From positions 1 through 27,335 of the forward strand of contig JAEWKZ010000012.1 in assembly GCA_023393525.1 (NCBI GenBank): 27,335 bases of DNA, read 5' to 3'. Below are positions 23,181-27,335 of this stretch, one piece after another. The notes under the pieces are model-generated. The model was not told where the DNA came from, searched no databases, and saw nothing but the letters and a program-made list of their open reading frames with translations. The position numbers and the translations under genes were made by a program. The stretch comes from Pseudomonadota bacterium. Lineage in GTDB: Bacteria > Desulfobacterota > Desulfovibrionia > Desulfovibrionales > Desulfomicrobiaceae. The first letter of the stretch is position 1. The number at the start of each line of letters is the position of its first letter.

Positions 23181-23206
23181 GTCACGCTCGCGCCCGCAAC
23201 CGTGAC
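23181..23206. promoter_or_regulatory. Operator candidate: GTCACG-N14-CGTGAC inverted repeat (copy 2)
   Basis: GTCACG at 23181-23186 and CGTGAC at 23201-23206, spacer 14 nt, identical in arms and spacing to copy 1. It ends 4 bp before the -35 box of the promoter candidate for the second transport operon, a place suited to repression or activation. Confidence 0.65.
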
Positions 23207-23210
23207 CGCT

Positions 23211-23238
23211 TTGCCAATCATGCCTTTTCAAGCATAGT
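23211..23238 (+). promoter_or_regulatory. Candidate promoter of the second oxyanion-transport operon
   Basis: TTGCCA and CATAGT are spaced by 16 bp (5/6 and 4/6 matches). It lies in the 128-bp gap after modC, directly behind the inverted repeat, and about 60 bp before the second ATPase gene. Confidence 0.4.
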
Positions 23239-23298
23239 TTGAGTTTCCATCGCCCGTTCATGACCCGTGTAACGCCGGACCGAAAAGAAGTGGAAACC

Positions 23299-23994
23299 AT
23301 GGGACTTTGCGCTCACCTTCATAAACGCCTGCCGAATTTCGACCTGCGCCTGGATCTTTCCTGCGAGGGGGGCAGCCTGACGGCCATCGTCGGCCCCTCC
23401 GGCGCGGGCAAGAGTACGCTCATCCGTCTCATTGCCGGGCTGGAAAGGCCCGACTGGGGCCGCATCACCTTGAACGGCGCGACCCTCTTCGACCAGGCGG
23501 CCGGAACCGATGTCCCGACCAGAGACAGACGGATCGGCATGGTCTTTCAGGATTATCCCCTCTTCCCGCACCTCAGCGTGGCCAAAAACGTGGCCTTTTC
23601 CTGTCCGGATGCGGCCAAGGTGGACGCCCTGCTCACCCGCTTCGGCATCCGGCACCTGGCGAGCCGCAAGCCCGACGCCATCTCCGGTGGCGAGCGCCAG
23701 CGCGCGGCCATGTGCCAAGCCCTGGCCCGCGACCCGGACATCCTGCTCCTCGACGAGCCCTTCTCGGCCCTGGACGCGCCCACCCGCGCCGACCTTCGCC
23801 GCGAACTGCGGCATCAGACCCGGAGCCTGGGCATCCCGGTGCTGCTTGTCACCCACGACCTGCACGAAGCCGCCGAGCTCGGGGACGCCGTCTTCCCCAT
23901 GACCGACGGCCGGCACGCGCCCCAGTGGCTGGACGGGGCCGTTTCCGGCCTCAGGTTCACCACAGCGAACCTTTCACCCCGCATCTGCGCCTAA
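23299..23994 (+). CDS. Second oxyanion ABC transporter ATPase (ModC/TupC-like)
   Basis: 231 aa from ATG at 23299 (weak ribosome site; an in-frame ATG at 23260 is possible). Walker A GPSGAGKS at 32-39, Q84 in VFQDYPLFPH, signature SGGERQR at 129-135, Walker B LLLDEPFSALD from 149, His186 in VTHDLHEAAEL. It is short and, like the first ATPase, has no C-terminal Mop domain. It leads an operon with the binding protein (9-nt gap), permease and DUF364 protein. Molybdate versus tungstate cannot be decided from sequence. Confidence 0.88.
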   Translation: MGLCAHLHKRLPNFDLRLDLSCEGGSLTAIVGPSGAGKSTLIRLIAGLERPDWGRITLNGATLFDQAAGTDVPTRDRRIGMVFQDYPLFPHLSVAKNVAFSCPDAAKVDALLTRFGIRHLASRKPDAISGGERQRAAMCQALARDPDILLLDEPFSALDAPTRADLRRELRHQTRSLGIPVLLVTHDLHEAAELGDAVFPMTDGRHAPQWLDGAVSGLRFTTANLSPRICA

Positions 23995-24003
23995 GGATTC
24001 TTC

Positions 24004-24717
24004 ATGAAAAAAATGCTCCTCACCCTGCTTCTTGTTGTCCTGTCCATGCCCGCCCTGGCCGGTGAAACGCTGCTCATCGCGTCCGGAGCCGGGTACAAGA
24101 CCGTCGTCGAAGCCCTGGCCGCAGCCTATTCGAAGCACTCCGGAACAACTGTAGAGCGCATCTACGGAAACATGGGACAGGTCATCGGCCAGGCCCAGAC
24201 CAGCGGCAAGGTCGATCTCTTGGTCGGCGAGGAAAATTTTCTGCGCGCCTCCGCGCTGCCCTTGGCCGAGGCCGCATCGCTGGGAAAAGGACGGCTGGTC
24301 ATGGCCTGGCCCAAGGGGAAATCCGAACCCACCGACCTGAAGGACAGCACAATCGGCCGCATCGCCATTCCGGACGCCACGCGCGCCATCTACGGCAAGG
24401 CCGCCATGGAGTATCTGAACAACAGCGGACAGCATGAAGCGTTGAAGGCCAAGCTTGTCGTCGTGGGCACCGTGCCGCAGGTCTTCACCTATCTCTCCAC
24501 GGGAGAGGTGGACGCCGGATTCCTGAACCTGACCCAGGCCATGGCGGTCAAGGAGCAGCTCGGCGGATATGTCGAAATGGATGAAAAGCTCTACAAACCC
24601 ATCGCCATCGCCTGCATACGCCTGCAAACATCCCCCAACGCCGCCGCGGCCGAAAATTTCGCCCGCTTTCTGCAGACGGAAGAGGCCCGCGCCATCATTG
24701 CGGCTCACGGCCTGTAG
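24004..24717 (+). CDS. modA: Molybdate/tungstate periplasmic binding protein (ModA-like)
   Basis: 237 aa with a classic signal peptide (MKK, hydrophobic core, MPALA cleavage near residue 19). The mature part is a type II binding protein: LLIASGAGYKTVVEALAAAY, YGNMGQVIGQAQ, KVDLLVGEEN, then RIAIPDATRAIYGKAAMEYL and GEVDAGFLNLTQAM. The order of these blocks matches ModA rather than TupA (the TTTS motif of TupA is absent), but the ASGAG start differs from the usual AASSL of ModA, so ligand preference is open. Ribosome site AAGGA 6 nt before the ATG. It is the only binding protein found for two permease/ATPase pairs. Confidence 0.88.
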   Translation: MKKMLLTLLLVVLSMPALAGETLLIASGAGYKTVVEALAAAYSKHSGTTVERIYGNMGQVIGQAQTSGKVDLLVGEENFLRASALPLAEAASLGKGRLVMAWPKGKSEPTDLKDSTIGRIAIPDATRAIYGKAAMEYLNNSGQHEALKAKLVVVGTVPQVFTYLSTGEVDAGFLNLTQAMAVKEQLGGYVEMDEKLYKPIAIACIRLQTSPNAAAAENFARFLQTEEARAIIAAHGL

Positions 24718-24719
24718 GC

Positions 24720-25385
24720 ATGGTTTTGCTGGAAGTGCTGACGGACCCCCGGACCCTCGGCCCGCTTCTGCTGACGCTGCGCGTCCTGGCCCTGGCGGGT
24801 TGCATCCTGCTTCCGGGCGGGGTGCTGCTCGCCTATTTTTTGAGCGGAAAATCCTCGGCCTTGCGCGTCGTCGTGGATTTCATCGTGTCCATCCCGCTGG
24901 TCTTTCCGCCCATCGCCACGGGCTTCATCCTGCTCATGCTCTTCGGCCGCAACGGATTCATGGGCCGCGCGCTGCCGGAAGTCGTCTTCGCCTTTCCCGG
25001 CCTGGTCCTGGCCTCGGTCATTTCGGGCCTGCCGCTCCTGGTCAAGCCCGTGGAGGCGGCCCTGCGCAACCAGGGCACGCGGCTCTCGGAGGTCGCGGCG
25101 GTGCTCGGCAAGACGCCCTGGCAAACCTTCGTGCTGGTCCTTCTGCCGGCCATCCGGCGCCCCGTGCTTGCCGGATGGCTGCTCGCATTGAGCCGGTCCA
25201 TGGGCGAGGTCGGCATCACGCTGATGCTCGGCGGCAACATCCTCGGCAAGACCAACACCTTGTCCCTGGAAATCTACAATTGCGTCTTTACCGGCGAAAT
25301 CGATCGGGCCATTGTGCTGTGCGGCATCATCGGAACCCTTTCCTGTGGCATGCTCTTCACCCTGAAACGCATGTCCGCAATCTGA
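24720..25385 (+). CDS. Second oxyanion ABC permease (ModB/TupB-like)
   Basis: 221 aa, five to six membrane segments. The EAA-like loop reads VAAVLGKTPWQTFVLVLLPAI, followed by LALSRSMGEVGITLMLGGNI and LGKTNTLSLEIYN. The GEVG...GGNI form lies between ModB (GEFGATxMxAGN) and TupB (EVGAVxxVGGN), so it may serve tungstate. It starts 2 nt after the binding protein stop and has no strong ribosome site, suggesting coupling. Together with 23299-23994 and 24004-24717 it makes a complete ABC importer. Confidence 0.88.
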   Translation: MVLLEVLTDPRTLGPLLLTLRVLALAGCILLPGGVLLAYFLSGKSSALRVVVDFIVSIPLVFPPIATGFILLMLFGRNGFMGRALPEVVFAFPGLVLASVISGLPLLVKPVEAALRNQGTRLSEVAAVLGKTPWQTFVLVLLPAIRRPVLAGWLLALSRSMGEVGITLMLGGNILGKTNTLSLEIYNCVFTGEIDRAIVLCGIIGTLSCGMLFTLKRMSAI

Positions 25386-25403
25386 ACACTTCGGAGAACA
25401 CCA

Positions 25404-26126
25404 ATGACAATCCTGGAACAGGTCCGCGCGCGGGCCATCACACTTTGGGAAGAAGCCGGGCTCATGGAGCAATGCGTCGAGGTCACGGCCGCGCCCCTGA
25501 CCGTGGAACAGGCCATCGGCACGCCCGAAGGGCAGGATTTTCCCATCCAGAAAGGCAAGGAAAAACTGATGGAAGCCCGATTCAACGGCGCCAAGGGCCA
25601 GGCCTTCACCGACACCTACGGCAATTATCGCGGACGTCTGGCCGACATCGCCCTCCTCGACCTTGCGGAGCCCATGAGCCAGGCGATCTTCGTGGCCACC
25701 CTGAACGCGGTCATGCGCAGCCTGGACCGGACGGACCGCACGATCCACTGCAAGGACGCGGGACCGGCAGAATGTTCAAAGCTCATCGCCGAACACATCC
25801 GCGCAGCGCACGGCCAGCCGAAAATCGGCATGGTCGGCTACCAGCCGGCCATGATCAAGGCCTTGAGCGATCAGTTCGAAATGCGCGTGCTCGACCTGGA
25901 CCCGGACAACATCGGGCAGGTCAGACACGGGGCGCTGATCGAAGGCGGATGGGCCACAGACGAGGTTCTGCGTTGGGCCGATCTGCTGCTGGTCACGGGC
26001 ACGACCCTGGCCAACGGCAGCATCGACATGTTTGTGAACGCAAAGCCGGTCATCTTTTACGGAACGACCATCGCAGGCGCGGCAAGCATCATGGGATGGG
26101 ACAGGTTCTGCCCGCAAAGCATGTAG
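25404..26126 (+). CDS. DUF4213/DUF364 putative heavy-metal chelation protein
   Basis: 240 aa, ATG with GGAGAA upstream. N-terminal DUF4213-like part (to about residue 110, including YGNYRGRLADIALLDLAEPMSQ) and a DUF364 Rossmann-like part: GMVGYQPAMIKALSDQF, VLDLDPDNIG, then DEVLRWADLLLVTGTTLANG and KPVIFYGTTIAGAASIMG. A structure of a relative suggested metal chelation; no reaction is established. Its place as last gene of a Mo/W import operon points to a role in handling the imported oxyanion or in cofactor use. A Cys lies near the C-terminus (DRFCPQSM). Confidence 0.85.
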   Translation: MTILEQVRARAITLWEEAGLMEQCVEVTAAPLTVEQAIGTPEGQDFPIQKGKEKLMEARFNGAKGQAFTDTYGNYRGRLADIALLDLAEPMSQAIFVATLNAVMRSLDRTDRTIHCKDAGPAECSKLIAEHIRAAHGQPKIGMVGYQPAMIKALSDQFEMRVLDLDPDNIGQVRHGALIEGGWATDEVLRWADLLLVTGTTLANGSIDMFVNAKPVIFYGTTIAGAASIMGWDRFCPQSM

Positions 26127-26150
26127 GCTTTTATTCATAACAATAACTAT

Positions 26151-26174
26151 GTGAGCATACATGCTCACTCTTTT
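26151..26174 (+). terminator. Hairpin after the transport operon, probable terminator
   Basis: GTGAGCA-TACA-TGCTCAC (stem of 7 bp, 4-nt loop) followed by TCTTTTATC, 25 nt after the DUF364 stop. The same bases form a perfect 18-bp palindrome and could also be an operator for the next gene. Confidence 0.5.
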
Positions 26175-26252
26175 ATCACACTTCGTGACACAGTAGACAT
26201 ATTCAAAAAATAAAGCGCATGTGTATTCTCAAAAATATACAAGGAGATTCAC

Positions 26253-27203
26253 ATGCGCACTCTTGTTTTTACGATGCTTTTTTGCCTTCTTTGCTTCTCG
26301 ACAGGTGCCAGCGCACAAAACGCGACGCAACCCAAGCCTCTGGCCCCAGTGACCATGCAGGACGGCAATGTGTTCGAGCCCATGAAATTTGCGCTGATCA
26401 CTGGATACACCACCTTTGATCAAAACCAGATTTACACCGGATCTTCCAAGGATGATCCGGGGTTTGGAAAAAGGCGGCGCACGACCCATGCAGGGTCGTT
26501 GACCTTCCGCGCCGGACTTTTCGAAGGCTTTGAAGCCCTGCTCACGGCGACGGCCTTCAACAAGGAGCTGGAGCGCAAGAACGCCAAAGGGATGACCGAC
26601 ACAAGCGAAGTCGAGGGGCTGGGCGACCTGCAGATCATGGGACGCTGGCAGGCCCTGTCGCAAAAGAAAGGCGCTCCGCTCTCGCTGGCCCTGGGCCTTG
26701 GTCTGGAAATCCCCACCGCCGACAGCGACAACCGCAATTCCTTCGGCACCCAGCCGTACATGGGACCGTTCCTGCAGCTCGGCACCGGCTCGTGGAACCC
26801 CAAGGCGACCCTGTCGGCGACGCGGGTCTTCGGCCGCTCCCGCCTGGATGGCCAGCTCATGTACACGATCAATACGGAGGGTGAGCACCACATGGAAAAA
26901 GGCGACCTGTTCCAGTACAACCTGGGCTACGGCTTTGCCGTGAACAAATATCTCACCGCCGGCCTGGCCATGAACGGCGTGCATCAGGAAAAGAACACGC
27001 AGGAGCTCTCTCCCGGCGTGGTCGGCAAAGACCCCAACTCGGGCGCGGACATGCTTTTTCTGAGTCCGGAACTGAGCTACAGGATTGAACCCTGGAACAC
27101 TGTCGTTGGTCTGGCCGTTCCACTCTTGGTGTATGCGGACATGGACGGAACACAGCCCGTGGAAGACTATCGGTTTGTCGCCAAACTGGCGGTTCAATTC
27201 TGA
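26253..27203 (+). CDS. Outer-membrane beta-barrel channel-like protein (phenol MetA pathway type)
   Basis: 316 aa, AAGGAG 7 nt before the ATG. Signal peptide MRTLVF...STGASA with cleavage before QNAT. The mature chain has alternating, aromatic-edged strands typical of a beta barrel (MKFALITGYTTF, GLFEGFEALLTATAF, LSLALGLGLEIPTAD, LFQYNLGYGFAV) and ends with a terminal Phe (LAVQF) as required for BAM insertion. It resembles the PF13557 'MetA-pathway of phenol degradation' barrel family, whose members are putative outer-membrane transporters. It follows the Mo/W transport operon but behind its terminator, with its own AT-rich upstream region; a poor third copy of the inverted repeat (CTCACT-N14-CGTGAC, 26164-26189) lies there. 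Substrate unknown. Confidence 0.75.
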   Translation: MRTLVFTMLFCLLCFSTGASAQNATQPKPLAPVTMQDGNVFEPMKFALITGYTTFDQNQIYTGSSKDDPGFGKRRRTTHAGSLTFRAGLFEGFEALLTATAFNKELERKNAKGMTDTSEVEGLGDLQIMGRWQALSQKKGAPLSLALGLGLEIPTADSDNRNSFGTQPYMGPFLQLGTGSWNPKATLSATRVFGRSRLDGQLMYTINTEGEHHMEKGDLFQYNLGYGFAVNKYLTAGLAMNGVHQEKNTQELSPGVVGKDPNSGADMLFLSPELSYRIEPWNTVVGLAVPLLVYADMDGTQPVEDYRFVAKLAVQF

Positions 27204-27208
27204 CCCCG

Positions 27209-27335
27209 AATCGAGTAGCCGGGGCGGTCACCCGCCCCGGCTCTCACACCACCCGGCATGCGTACTACGCACCAAGGCGGTTTCCCGCGGCGAGCCCCAG
27301 CTCCTGCCATCTTTCTGTTAAATTGATCAGACCCA
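27209..27335 (-). mobile_element. 3' end of a group II intron (domains V-VI), continuing beyond the window
   Basis: Read on the minus strand, AACCGCC...GCCGGGTGGT followed by GTGTGAGAGCC resembles the domain V/V-VI junction familiar from bacterial group II introns, and then AGCCGGGGCGG-TCAC loop-CCGCCCCGGCT forms a domain VI hairpin with an unpaired A about 8 nt from the end, ending CTACTCGATT. The boundary falls 5 bp after the stop of the outer-membrane gene, in antisense orientation to it. The reverse transcriptase gene, if present, would lie outside the window. Assigned from remembered family pattern without a covariance search. Confidence 0.55.

Noticed and set aside
24569..26140. Plus-strand frame of 523 codons across modA, the second permease and DUF364 gene
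   Set aside because: It overlaps three well-supported genes in another frame and has the Arg/Pro/Gly-rich composition of a GC shadow.

Overview
The window looks like a chromosomal segment of a GC-rich, sulfate-reducing delta-proteobacterium of the Desulfovibrio/Desulfomicrobium kind. The reasons are a Desulfovibrio gigas Mop-type molybdenum aldehyde oxidoreductase (all eight Fe-S cysteines fall at the same residue numbers), the redox and radical-SAM genes that accompany it in such organisms, a selenocysteine periplasmic formate dehydrogenase (FdhAB), and an unusual density of molybdenum/tungsten genes. The genus is an inference from protein resemblance; no rRNA is present. The first ~45 bases are nearly pure C with scattered G, which suggests that the window begins at a low-quality contig end.

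Region 1 (1-8908, all minus strand) is one long operon. It reads: MoeA-like molybdopterin-binding protein, aldehyde oxidoreductase, a strong intra-operon terminator or attenuator, a 756-aa multi-cluster Fe-S/pyridine-nucleotide oxidoreductase, a 69-aa small redox protein, a SAM methyltransferase, a C_GCAxxG_C_C cysteine protein, and a radical-SAM protein that runs off the window. Several junctions overlap or abut. A perfect 31-bp inverted repeat lies between the last two-gene block and the methyltransferase.

Region 2 (8909-12028) holds a NifX/orange-protein-like gene behind a good sigma-54 promoter candidate. It converges on a two-gene minus operon made of an FmdE-zinc finger-MoeA fusion and a short ModE-type DNA-binding protein without molybdate-binding domains. 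The two MoeA-like proteins of the window share an unusual four-cysteine C-terminal tail.

Region 3 (12321-18072) contains an intact ORF derived from an IS1595-type transposase that appears to have lost catalytic residues, then the formate dehydrogenase block on the minus strand: fdhA (in-frame TGA read as selenocysteine, with a candidate bSECIS hairpin), fdhB, a terminator/attenuator, and fdhE. A B12-binding radical-SAM protein is divergent from fdhA (18401-19918).

Region 4 (20063-21286) is an accessory patch: a Phd-like/VapC toxin-antitoxin pair, a 30-bp tandem repeat and an ABM-type small monooxygenase.

Region 5 (21503-26174, plus strand) encodes oxyanion transport: modB-modC, then a second set modC-modA-modB plus a DUF364-type putative metal-chelation protein. 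The same inverted repeat, GTCACG-N14-CGTGAC, lies upstream of both sets and is a strong candidate for a shared metal-responsive operator. An outer-membrane channel-like protein follows, and the window ends in what looks like the 3' end (domains V-VI) of a minus-strand group II intron. Taken together, the window covers uptake of molybdate/tungstate, cofactor insertion, the metalloenzymes that use the cofactor, and their accessory and regulatory proteins.
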